Source: an uncultured Clostridia bacterium
GTDB taxonomy: Bacteria > Bacillota > Clostridia > Christensenellales > UBA1242
Assembly: GCA_937914725.1 (NCBI GenBank)
Contig: CALDMJ010000060.1
Span: 1-7,154 of the forward strand
Direction: 5' to 3'
Length of the DNA stretch: 7,154 nucleotides
The position numbers and the translations under genes were made by a program. The notes under the pieces were generated by a model. The model saw nothing but the letters and a program-made list of their open reading frames with translations, was not told where the DNA came from and ran no database searches. Below are positions 1 through 5,897 of this stretch, in pieces. Numbering within the stretch: position 1 is the first letter of the stretch; every line of letters starts with the position of its first letter.

Positions 1-41
1 TTTTATACCCCCCCCCCCCCCCATTTAGTTAAGTACTTCAT
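1..41 (-). CDS. Start of an unidentified gene with an N-terminal poly-G tract (partial, runs off the window)
   Basis: This is a gene start rather than a full gene. On the minus strand an AAGGAG Shine-Dalgarno (53-48) lies six bases before an ATG (41-39), the best-formed initiation site in the window. The readable peptide is MKYLTKW followed by glycines from the G15 tract (22-8). With 15 G the frame reads four Gly, Val and then TAA at 5-3, giving an 11-residue peptide. With 14 or 13 G the frame stays open to the window edge. A promoter sits just upstream and a terminator separates the gene from ppa, so it is its own transcription unit. Length, family and function cannot be told from 41 bases. 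It could be a phase-variable gene now in an off state, a gene with a mis-sequenced homopolymer, or a chance start. I am fairly sure of the initiation signals and unsure of the product. Confidence 0.55.
8..22. repeat. Homopolymer tract C15 (G15 on the coding minus strand)
   Basis: Fifteen consecutive C lie in AT-rich surroundings. On the minus strand this is G15 starting inside the seventh codon of the gene that begins at 41. Such tracts are known to change length by slipped-strand mispairing, and they are also prone to sequencing and assembly length errors. No comparably long G or C run occurs elsewhere in the window. Confidence 0.9.
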
Positions 42-47
42 AATCTT

Positions 48-53
48 CTCCTT
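48..53 (-). promoter_or_regulatory. Shine-Dalgarno AAGGAG for the gene starting at 41
   Basis: The minus strand reads AAGGAG, AAGATT, ATG. This is a six-base purine match to the anti-Shine-Dalgarno with a six-base spacer, close to the ideal. It is the main reason for believing that a gene starts at 41. Confidence 0.75.
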
Positions 54-73
54 TCTCATAAGATTTCAATGTT

Positions 74-102
74 AGTGTACCACAACAACAAAAAAATATC
101 AA
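74..102 (-). promoter_or_regulatory. Sigma-A-type promoter for the poly-G gene, with its -35 inside the terminator stem
   Basis: On the minus strand TTGATA (102-97, five of six matches to TTGACA) is followed by exactly 17 bases and TACACT (79-74, four of six matches to TATAAT). A TG one base before the -10 gives an extended -10 element. The -35 lies inside the 3' arm of the terminator at 129-91, and the U-tract forms part of the spacer. Predicted transcription start is near 67, giving a leader of about 26 bases. The layout matches the recN promoter, which supports it. Confidence 0.55.
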
Positions 103-129
103 ATATTTTTGAGACATTTGATATTTTTT
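90..129 (-). terminator. Intrinsic terminator after ppa, probably bidirectional
   Basis: A perfect 14-bp inverted repeat (91-104 with 116-129) encloses an 11-base loop (105-115). The stem has A-runs on one side and T-runs on the other, so each strand has a U-tract at the 3' side: seven T at 96-90 on the minus strand, six T at 124-129 on the plus strand. It has few G-C pairs, so efficiency is uncertain. It would end the recN-ogg-NYN-ppa transcript 144 bases after the ppa stop. Confidence 0.7.
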
Positions 130-272
130 CTTAATTTGTATTATTTAATTTTCTAAAATTCACACTCCTCTGCAAGATTGATATATGTGAGAATTGCACA
201 CTTATAAGCAATTTCTTAACTTCTACGTTGCAGTTGTCTGCAAGTCGAAACTCAAAATATAATCAATAACAA
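130..272 (-). other. Non-coding 3' region between ppa and its terminator
   Basis: This stretch has no open reading frame with a ribosome binding site and no tRNA-like fold that I can see. It contains a six-bp hairpin (TTGCAG 228-233 with CTGCAA 238-243, four-base loop), an imperfect hairpin (190-197 with 208-216, one bulge) and an eight-base direct repeat TCTGCAAG at 169-176 and 237-244. None is followed by a U-tract. It is probably the 3' UTR of the ppa message; a small processed RNA is possible but unsupported. Confidence 0.35.
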
Positions 273-803
273 TTATTTTGCGTATTTATCATTATATCGT
301 GCAATTGCTTCGCGGATATATTTCTTTGCGCTTTCGCTGCTTTCGACGCCTGTAATTTCGCAAGACTTGTTTTCAAGTGCTTTATACGATTTGAAGAAGT
401 GCACCATTTCGTCAAAAATGTGCGCTGGAAGTTCACTCATATCGCTGAATTTATTGTAGAACTTATCGCTTTTTGCGACTGCGACAATTTTTTCGTCGTT
501 TTCGCCGCCGTCAATCATTTTGATGACTGCGATTGGCTTGCATTCGACGAGGCTAAGGCTGATGAGCGGTTCACTGCACAACACGAGTACGTCGAGAGGG
601 TCGCCGTCGTCACTCAATGTTTTAGGAATGAAGCCATAGTTCGCTGGATAGACCATTGATGTTGAGAGAACTCTATCAAGCATAATCATTCCTGTTTCTT
701 TGTCAAGTTCATACTTTGCTTTATTGCCTTTTGTGATTTCAATCACTGCTGTAAATTCTTCTTCTTTAACTCTATCACTAGATAAATCGTGCCAAATGTT
801 CAT
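273..803 (-). CDS. ppa: Inorganic pyrophosphatase, soluble family I
   Basis: This cytosolic enzyme hydrolyses pyrophosphate to two phosphates and so pulls nucleic acid, protein and other biosynthetic reactions forward. The 176-residue length equals that of the Escherichia coli enzyme. The family signature DGDPLDV is at residues 66-72, giving three of the metal-binding aspartates (D66, D68, D71). Two further acidic ligands are D98 and D103, in the stretch beginning KMID. The other expected residues are also present: E22, K30, R44, Y56 and the Y140-K141 pair. No catalytic residue appears lost. It is the last gene of the recN unit, 25 bases after the NYN gene, with a transcription terminator downstream. 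The ATG at 803 follows AGGAG (814-810) by six bases. Co-transcription with repair genes may only reflect housekeeping expression. Confidence 0.96.
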   Translation of the reverse strand: MNIWHDLSSDRVKEEEFTAVIEITKGNKAKYELDKETGMIMLDRVLSTSMVYPANYGFIPKTLSDDGDPLDVLVLCSEPLISLSLVECKPIAVIKMIDGGENDEKIVAVAKSDKFYNKFSDMSELPAHIFDEMVHFFKSYKALENKSCEITGVESSESAKKYIREAIARYNDKYAK

Positions 804-809
804 TTTATT

Positions 810-826
810 CTCCTAAATGCTCCTAA
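810..826 (-). promoter_or_regulatory. Tandem Shine-Dalgarno motifs before ppa
   Basis: The heptamer TTAGGAG occurs twice on the minus strand (826-820 and 816-810), ten bases apart. The nearer copy is correctly spaced for the ppa ATG; the farther one has no start codon at a suitable distance. It may be a standby site or a small local duplication. Confidence 0.5.
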
Positions 827-828
827 TA

Positions 829-1509
829 TTATAATGTTGTTTTCAAAATTTCGACAATATTTTGAAGATTCTCAAAGATTTCTCTTTCTTCAGGGTCTTC
901 ACTCTTTGAGCCCTGTCCGCTTTCCTCAAGTTCGGCAATTGCTTGTTCGACTTCTTTAATCAATTTATCGCGCTCATTTTTATTGACGTTGTCTTCCATT
1001 GCCATTGCGGCGGTTCTTTCAGAAAATTGACGCAACTTCTTGCCGAGTTCGTTTTTCTTCTTTTGCTTGACATCGACTTCACTTGAAAGCAAGATTTTTT
1101 CATTGAAGAGGTGCCCGTTAATTTCGGAACCAAAATTCATAACTTCAAGCAAGTATTTGCCGCTAAGACGGAGTGTCGCCAAAAGCGGAACGAGGTCGCC
1201 TTTACCTGCAACGATACAAAATGTGTTGATGCTTGGCTCAGTATAGTTGATGTTCAAGGCGTCGACTACCATTCTCAAGTCGAGTTGGCTTTTGTTACGC
1301 TTTCTAAAACGCATTGTTGTACAGGTGTCGATACCCATATACGAAATTGTGTCACCCCAGTTGGTGTGCTTTCTTTCATTGTATCCATAAAGTTTTACGT
1401 AATCGACGGTGCCTTGCTTTTTCAAGACTTTCAAGATTTCGTGAAAGTTATCGAGCGAAACATCCACGTTGTCGACGTCCACAAGGACTGCTATATGCTT
1501 ATCTTCCAT
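829..1509 (-). CDS. NYN-domain (PIN-like, LabA/DUF88-type) putative RNase with a charged C-terminal tail
   Basis: The first ~145 residues look like a NYN domain, a PIN-like fold found in metal-dependent ribonucleases. The N-terminal strand ends in the acidic motif VDVDN (D11, D13, N14). A middle acidic segment follows (D77 in LDLRM and D83 in VVDALN), then the third motif GKGD at 102-105. The third motif in related proteins is commonly G-D-x-D, so K103 replaces one acidic residue while D105 is kept; activity is therefore uncertain. Residues ~148-226 are rich in Lys and Glu, probably helical or coiled coil, perhaps for partner binding. No signal peptide or membrane segment is seen, so it is cytosolic. 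The ATG at 1509 has GAAGGAG upstream, inside the last codons of ogg, two bases from its stop, so translation is likely coupled. The substrate is unknown. Confidence 0.82.
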   Translation of the reverse strand: MEDKHIAVLVDVDNVDVSLDNFHEILKVLKKQGTVDYVKLYGYNERKHTNWGDTISYMGIDTCTTMRFRKRNKSQLDLRMVVDALNINYTEPSINTFCIVAGKGDLVPLLATLRLSGKYLLEVMNFGSEINGHLFNEKILLSSEVDVKQKKKNELGKKLRQFSERTAAMAMEDNVNKNERDKLIKEVEQAIAELEESGQGSKSEDPEEREIFENLQNIVEILKTTL

Positions 1510-1511
1510 TA

Positions 1512-2348
1512 TTATTTCTCCTTCATTTCTCTTTTATAATAAAACAAATACTGTTGCGCATACCCTGAGAGGTTGCCAAATTTTTCGCACATCAACTTAG
1601 ATTTTTGCGGACGCGATTTTCCTTTGAGGTCAAAGTAGTCGTCACACACGCGAGACATCCACACGTCGACTGGAAAGACTTTTTTGCGGCTGAGACCAAA
1701 CAGCATAATGCAATCAGCAACTTTTTCTCCAACGCCTTTCATTCCCAATAATTCCGCTTTGGCAATTCTGTCGTCACTGTTTTTCAAATTTTCAAGTTTT
1801 TCAAAACTCAAATTTGCGATTGTATCGACGAGATATTGCGAACGATAACCACAACCAAACTTTTCAAAGTCACTTTTTGTGACTTCTTTTAGCGCTTGCA
1901 GTGTTGGGAATGCAAAATAATTTTCGCACCATTCTCCAAAACTCTCACACAATTGGTTGATTGTGCGTTTAATTCGAGAAATATTGTTGTTCGCGGAAAT
2001 TATGAAAGAAACAATCATTTCAAGAAGGTCTTGTTTTGCGATTCTAATACCGCTACCGAATGAAATGGCTTTTTCTAGAATTGGCGTTTTCACAAGTTCC
2101 GACTTTATTATACCATAATCGGTTGCCAAATCAAAGTATTTTTCATAGTATTTTATATTTTTACTTTCGATTATTGCGCTTTTCTTGTCGTTTTCGTATA
2201 CTATAGCCTCATATTTTGACGACTTAACTGTAAAATTTGTGATTTTGTCCTCATACCTAAACATTTGTCCACAATCACATATATGTTTTATATTAAAGTC
2301 GTTTGGCTCAGGTATTATTATTTTGTTTTCTTCAATTATGTATTCCAT
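1512..2348 (-). CDS. ogg: 8-oxoguanine DNA glycosylase/AP lyase, OGG1-type
   Basis: This bifunctional base-excision enzyme removes 8-oxoguanine opposite cytosine and can nick the abasic site. The 278 residues show the OGG1 plan: an N-terminal OGG_N-like domain with CGQMFRY (26-32, human QSFRW region), then an HhH-GPD domain. SANNNISRI (118-126) matches the conserved NNN segment, and GYRSQYL (167-173) the following helix. The helix-hairpin-helix GVGEKVADC (205-213) carries the catalytic lysine K209, and PVDVW (226-230) the catalytic aspartate D228. GYAQQYLF near 262 matches the C-terminal GWAQ motif. It is shorter than human OGG1 (345), as bacterial members usually are. The start overlaps the end of recN by 17 bases and the Shine-Dalgarno is weak, implying coupling to recN translation. 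An AlkA-type enzyme is less likely given NNN and PVDVW. Confidence 0.94.
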   Translation of the reverse strand: MEYIIEENKIIIPEPNDFNIKHICDCGQMFRYEDKITNFTVKSSKYEAIVYENDKKSAIIESKNIKYYEKYFDLATDYGIIKSELVKTPILEKAISFGSGIRIAKQDLLEMIVSFIISANNNISRIKRTINQLCESFGEWCENYFAFPTLQALKEVTKSDFEKFGCGYRSQYLVDTIANLSFEKLENLKNSDDRIAKAELLGMKGVGEKVADCIMLFGLSRKKVFPVDVWMSRVCDDYFDLKGKSRPQKSKLMCEKFGNLSGYAQQYLFYYKREMKEK

Positions 2349-4035
2349 TTTTCTTAATTTCCGTTGCCCATTGTTTCATTTCTTTTGCAAATTCAATTGC
2401 GTGAGAACCGATATTTGCGCCACCTGAGAGGCGCGCTATTTCATTGAGGCTTTCCTGTTCGTTTTGCAAATTTAGTTGCGTATAGGTTTTGCCTCCTTTT
2501 TCAAATTTTTCGATTTTATATAGGTGGTCTGCCATTGCAACAATTTGCGGTAGGTGCGAAATTGTGATGACTTGGCAAGTGGTTGCGATTTTATTTAGTT
2601 TTATTGCGATTGTTTGCCCGATGTGTCCGCTGATACCTGCGTCAATTTCGTCATAGACTTGCGTGCCGATGTTGTTTAGTTTTGCTAGGCTACTTTTAAA
2701 GGCGAGCATAAAGCGCGAGAGTTCTCCACCGCTGATAATTTTGGAGAGCTCCTTGATAGGTTCGCCCGCGTTTGCTGAAAACATAAATGTCACTTTGTCA
2801 AGCCCATTTGCGGCAAGCATTTGCTCATCAAATGATGACTGAATGTCGACAACAAATTGCGACTTTTCCATCCCAAGTTCTTTGAGTTCACGCAAGATAT
2901 CTTTTTCAAGGACTCTAGCGAATTTATTTCGCGCGGCGGTTAGTTTTCCGCCGATTAATTTTAGCTCGTTTAATTTGCCCGAAAGTTCGGTATTCAATTT
3001 TATTATTGTTTGCTCGGCATTAATCAAATTATTAAGTTCGGTTTCAGCATCGTCTTTTGCTTTCAGCACTTCGTCGATTGTTGCGCCGTATTTGCGCTTC
3101 AGCATTTTAATAGCGTCAAGGCGTCCGTCGACTTTGGCAAATTCTTCTGCATCAAAGTCGCACGCTTCCGCCTTATTCCCTAAACTCGTTGAGAGGTCGT
3201 CGATTTCGGCGTCAAGCGAATATAATCTATCCACAATTTCTTTCATTGTTGGGTCGATATTGACGATTGTACTTATTTTGTTTCGCGCGCTTGACACGGC
3301 AAGGCGCGCGCCGTATTCGTCACCGTCGAGCGCTTGGCGCGCAAGGAGATACGCCTCCTTCAACTTTTCGGCGTTTGCCATAATATCTTTTTGCGCTGTC
3401 AAACTTTCGTCCTCACCCACTTGCGGAGAAATTGAGTTTATTTCATTTATTTGAAAATTTAGAAAATCAATTTTCTTTGCGCGTTCGCTTTCATCCCCGC
3501 CAAGCGCATTGATTTGATTTTTTATTTCGCGGCACTCACTTAATTTTTCGTTGAATTTTTCAATCAAACAAAAAACCTCATCCCCGCCAAATTCGTCGAG
3601 CACTTGCAGGTGTCTTTTTTCGTCAAGCAAGTTTGCGTGTTCAAACTGACCATAGACGTCGCAAAGCAAGATTGTCAAACGCTTTAGCATTGAAAGAGTT
3701 TGCGGGACGCCGTTCACCTTGATTTCATTTTTGCCGTCGACGCTCATTTTGCGGACAATTATCAAGGTATCTTCTTGTTCGACGTCCATTTCTTTAAGTA
3801 TACTTGCAAGTTTATCAGTCATTTGGACGTTAAACTCAAGCGTAACTTTGGCAAAGTCTTGCCCGTTTCTTATCAAACTTTTGTCCGCACGCGAGCCAAG
3901 CGCGAAGCAAAGTGCGTTGATGATTATACTTTTACCTGCGCCCGTTTCTCCGCTTAAGACGTTTAACCCGCTTTCAAACTCAATATATTGCTCTTGAATT
4001 AGCGCGATATTCTCAATTCTTATTGATTTTATCAT
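2332..4035 (-). CDS. recN: DNA repair protein RecN (SMC-like ATPase)
   Basis: RecN is a cytosolic SMC-like ATPase recruited early to double-strand breaks, where it helps hold or align DNA for RecA-dependent recombination. The 567-residue chain is full length. The N-terminal ATPase half has Walker A GETGAGKS at 29-36. Residues ~155-380 form two Lys/Glu-rich coiled-coil stretches around a short central part. The C-terminal half has the ABC signature ISGGELSR (434-441), Walker B QVYDEID (459-465) and the switch histidine in TISHLPQI (491-498). All ATPase motifs are intact. The ATG at 4035 has GGGGTGA about six bases upstream. It is the first gene of its transcription unit and has its own promoter. 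I see no Bacillus-type LexA box next to that promoter, so SOS control is not evident. Confidence 0.97.
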   Translation of the reverse strand: MIKSIRIENIALIQEQYIEFESGLNVLSGETGAGKSIIINALCFALGSRADKSLIRNGQDFAKVTLEFNVQMTDKLASILKEMDVEQEDTLIIVRKMSVDGKNEIKVNGVPQTLSMLKRLTILLCDVYGQFEHANLLDEKRHLQVLDEFGGDEVFCLIEKFNEKLSECREIKNQINALGGDESERAKKIDFLNFQINEINSISPQVGEDESLTAQKDIMANAEKLKEAYLLARQALDGDEYGARLAVSSARNKISTIVNIDPTMKEIVDRLYSLDAEIDDLSTSLGNKAEACDFDAEEFAKVDGRLDAIKMLKRKYGATIDEVLKAKDDAETELNNLINAEQTIIKLNTELSGKLNELKLIGGKLTAARNKFARVLEKDILRELKELGMEKSQFVVDIQSSFDEQMLAANGLDKVTFMFSANAGEPIKELSKIISGGELSRFMLAFKSSLAKLNNIGTQVYDEIDAGISGHIGQTIAIKLNKIATTCQVITISHLPQIVAMADHLYKIEKFEKGGKTYTQLNLQNEQESLNEIARLSGGANIGSHAIEFAKEMKQWATEIKKNGIHN

Positions 4036-4072
4036 TTGGTTTCACCCCAAAATTAGAAATTTTGTTTTAATT

Positions 4073-4101
4073 ATTATACCACAATATAAAAAAATAGGCA
4101 A
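4073..4101 (-). promoter_or_regulatory. Sigma-A-type promoter of the recN-ogg-NYN-ppa unit
   Basis: On the minus strand TTGCCT (4101-4096) is followed by 17 bases and a consensus TATAAT (4078-4073), with a TG one base before the -10. The -35 lies in the 3' arm of the upstream terminator stem (4104-4091). Predicted transcription start is near 4066, about 30 bases before the recN ATG. No second promoter is obvious within the four-gene unit. Confidence 0.7.
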
Positions 4102-4122
4102 CTATTTCTAGTTGTCTATTTT
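4088..4122 (-). terminator. Intrinsic terminator after the parvulin-like lipoprotein gene
   Basis: Arms 4091-4104 and 4109-4122 pair over 14 positions around a four-base loop. In the minus-strand transcript the loop is GAAA, a GNRA tetraloop, and the stem has one A-C mismatch. A run of seven T (4094-4088) follows, overlapping the stem end. The hairpin begins nine bases after the stop codon at 4132. On the plus strand the mismatch becomes a G-U wobble, so some bidirectional action is possible. Confidence 0.78.
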
Positions 4123-4131
4123 CGATTTGCA

Positions 4132-5799
4132 CTATTTCAAATATTTCCCGAGGCGTGTTTTGTAGATTGTAATCTTTTTGCCGTCGCGAAGTTGGTCAAT
4201 CAACTTTTCTTGTTGGACGTTGTAGTCACTTGTTGTAACTTTTGAGATGAACAAATCGAGCATATTCTTTGTGCTTGAAGATTTCAATTTTGTATTTTCA
4301 AGGTCTTGAATTGTTGTTGCGTCGATATTGTCGTTTGCGTTACTTGGAACACCTGTGTACATAATGATGTGCGCACCATATTGAGTGTAGACAAGTCTTG
4401 AATATGTGCCGACTTGACCAGTTTTTTGCAAGTCTCTTGAAGCGGTTGCAAATTCTTCGACCATTGAGTCATATTCTTCGTCAAGCGGAATTGCATAGTC
4501 ATAGTCTCTTGTGAGGAATGAACTTTCGCTCGTATACTTATAGATTAGGTCGGTGAAGGCGTTGATTTTAGCATTTGCGTCAGAGCCATATACTGCGAGC
4601 GTTGAATCGACTTCAGCAAGCACGGCTTCCGCTGATTTTACGACTTTAGTGTCGTTGCCTTCGCTATCTCTTGCGGTTGCTGTGAGGGAAGCGCGCAATG
4701 TTTCGACATTAGCGTCCTTTTCTTCTTCAGTAATGATGCCTTTTTTCACTTGGTTTTCCCACTCAGTGATTTGGGCTTTTTGCTCGTCGGTGTAGCCGAT
4801 TAGCAAGTGGCTGACGTAAAACCAACCTTGTGTTGGGTGGTAGTAGACACTTGTAGCGTCCGACTTCATTGCGTCGTTGTAGGCGGAGATGTCGTTGCCG
4901 TACAATTCTTTTTGCCCTTTCATTGTTGCTTTATAGGTATCAAGGACTTGCTCTGCAGAAATGGTATATGCTTTTTCAAATGTGTCTTGATATTTTTCGA
5001 TATATTTATTGTCGACTTGGATGTCATATACTCTTTTAAGTTCTCTTTCAAAAATTGCCCACGAAGAATTATCCTTGAAATTCTTATAACTTTCGTTAGT
5101 TTTCAAGTCTTTGACAAATCTTTTCATTTCCTCTTCTTGGAGCCCGTCGCTGTATTCTGTTAATTTTGATTTTACGGAGCCTACTGATGTGAAGCCTTTA
5201 GAGTTTTCTTCACCGGCTTGCCAGAAATATGATTTGAACGGGTTTGGATTGACGACGGTGTCGACACGTGAGTCGTCCTCTTTTTCCACTTTAACAAGTT
5301 TGCCATTTTTGACGATATAATCGTGTTCAAACTCACTTCTACCTACAAACTCACTTGACTCGCTTGTAGATGTTTCTTCTTCATCTTCGGCTTCAAGCCC
5401 CCAATCTGAATAGATTGTGTCTTTATAGGATTCCATTTTTTCATACACATAGTCATAGACGGCAGTCCAGCAGTCGTTGATTTCCGCCGTTGTAAGGGTA
5501 TTACCCTCGATGCCTTTGAGGTAGTTAACAATCAATTTTCTATTTATTATCATATCAAGCACTTGCTCGGCCGCTTCTTTGGTTGTTGAACCATTTTGCA
5601 CATACGAACTAGCGTAGTTTGAATAATAAATCAAAAATTCTTCCATTGACACGGTCAATGTATTTTTGTCGTCGAGTTTAACTTCAGCGACGGTTTGGCT
5701 CATATATTTTGTTTGGTTCTCGGTCACGAGTGAACAGCCACTAAAGACAGTGAGCGTGAACACGAGGACTGCGACAATTAGGTAGTTTAATTTATTCAC
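4132..5799 (-). CDS. Lipoprotein with a divergent parvulin-type peptidyl-prolyl isomerase domain (PrsA/SurA-like)
   Basis: Probably an extracytoplasmic, membrane-anchored folding factor. I place the start at GTG 5799, giving 555 residues. GGAG seven bases upstream fits this codon, and the product begins MNKLNYLIV with a hydrophobic core ending at the lipobox FSGC (Cys22), a textbook lipoprotein signal peptide. The upstream ATG at 5832 would add 11 residues and has a poor Shine-Dalgarno. Mature residues ~50-125 resemble a SurA/PrsA N-terminal helical region, followed by an acidic Ser/Glu linker (~136-151). Parvulin-like segments are VSHLLI (329-334, His331), AFTDLIYKY (414-422) and YGAHIIMY (474-481, His477). 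Both expected histidines are present, but the usual GGDLG-like stretch is not, and ~80 residues separate the first two segments. Activity is thus uncertain; a chaperone role without isomerase activity is possible. It follows mfd and has its own promoter and terminator. Confidence 0.8.
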   Translation of the reverse strand: MNKLNYLIVAVLVFTLTVFSGCSLVTENQTKYMSQTVAEVKLDDKNTLTVSMEEFLIYYSNYASSYVQNGSTTKEAAEQVLDMIINRKLIVNYLKGIEGNTLTTAEINDCWTAVYDYVYEKMESYKDTIYSDWGLEAEDEEETSTSESSEFVGRSEFEHDYIVKNGKLVKVEKEDDSRVDTVVNPNPFKSYFWQAGEENSKGFTSVGSVKSKLTEYSDGLQEEEMKRFVKDLKTNESYKNFKDNSSWAIFERELKRVYDIQVDNKYIEKYQDTFEKAYTISAEQVLDTYKATMKGQKELYGNDISAYNDAMKSDATSVYYHPTQGWFYVSHLLIGYTDEQKAQITEWENQVKKGIITEEEKDANVETLRASLTATARDSEGNDTKVVKSAEAVLAEVDSTLAVYGSDANAKINAFTDLIYKYTSESSFLTRDYDYAIPLDEEYDSMVEEFATASRDLQKTGQVGTYSRLVYTQYGAHIIMYTGVPSNANDNIDATTIQDLENTKLKSSSTKNMLDLFISKVTTSDYNVQQEKLIDQLRDGKKITIYKTRLGKYLK

Positions 5800-5811
5800 A
5801 ATGTATCTCCA
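5800..5811 (-). promoter_or_regulatory. Ribosome binding site that fixes the GTG start of the lipoprotein
   Basis: The minus strand reads TGGAGATACATT and then GTG. GGAG is seven bases before the GTG, a good spacing, whereas the in-frame ATG 33 bases upstream is preceded only by GCGGAA. The site decides the start in favour of GTG. Confidence 0.6.
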
Positions 5812-5853
5812 TATTAGTTTTTGCGGATACATTTCCGCACAAAGTTTGCTATG

Positions 5854-5882
5854 ATTATATCAAATCTTTTCCAAAAAAGCAA
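5854..5882 (-). promoter_or_regulatory. Promoter of the parvulin-like lipoprotein gene
   Basis: On the minus strand TTGCTT (5882-5877, three of six matches) is followed by 17 bases and a consensus TATAAT (5859-5854). It begins 16 bases after the mfd stop and no terminator separates the two genes, so both read-through from mfd and independent initiation near 5847 are likely. From that start the leader to the GTG is about 48 bases. Confidence 0.55.
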
Positions 5883-5897
5883 ACGATTGGGCTACAA

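Noticed and set aside
190..216. Imperfect hairpin downstream of ppa as a terminator
   Set aside because: The stem has a bulge and no U-tract follows on the minus strand; the hairpin at 91-129 is a far better terminator.
234..263. Possible plus-strand promoter (TTGTCT, 18 bases, TATAAT) at the 3' end of ppa
   Set aside because: The -35 match is weak, and it would only drive antisense RNA into ppa with no gene behind it; such matches are expected by chance in AT-rich DNA.
3303..3312. GC-rich ten-base palindrome GGCGCGCGCC inside recN
   Set aside because: It falls in ordinary Ala/Arg/Leu codons in a locally GC-richer part of recN, with no sign of a site function.
2843..3454. Long plus-strand open frame (203 codons) opposite recN
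   Set aside because: It lies wholly antisense to a fully conserved recN, shows low-complexity Ser/Ala/Leu composition and has no convincing ribosome site.
4036..4131. LexA operator controlling recN
   Set aside because: I looked for a Bacillus-type GAAC...GTTC dyad around the promoter and found none; a divergent operator cannot be excluded.
4807..5163. Plus-strand open frame (118 codons) opposite the lipoprotein gene
   Set aside because: Cys/Phe/Val-rich shadow of the opposite strand, with no recognisable family or ribosome site.
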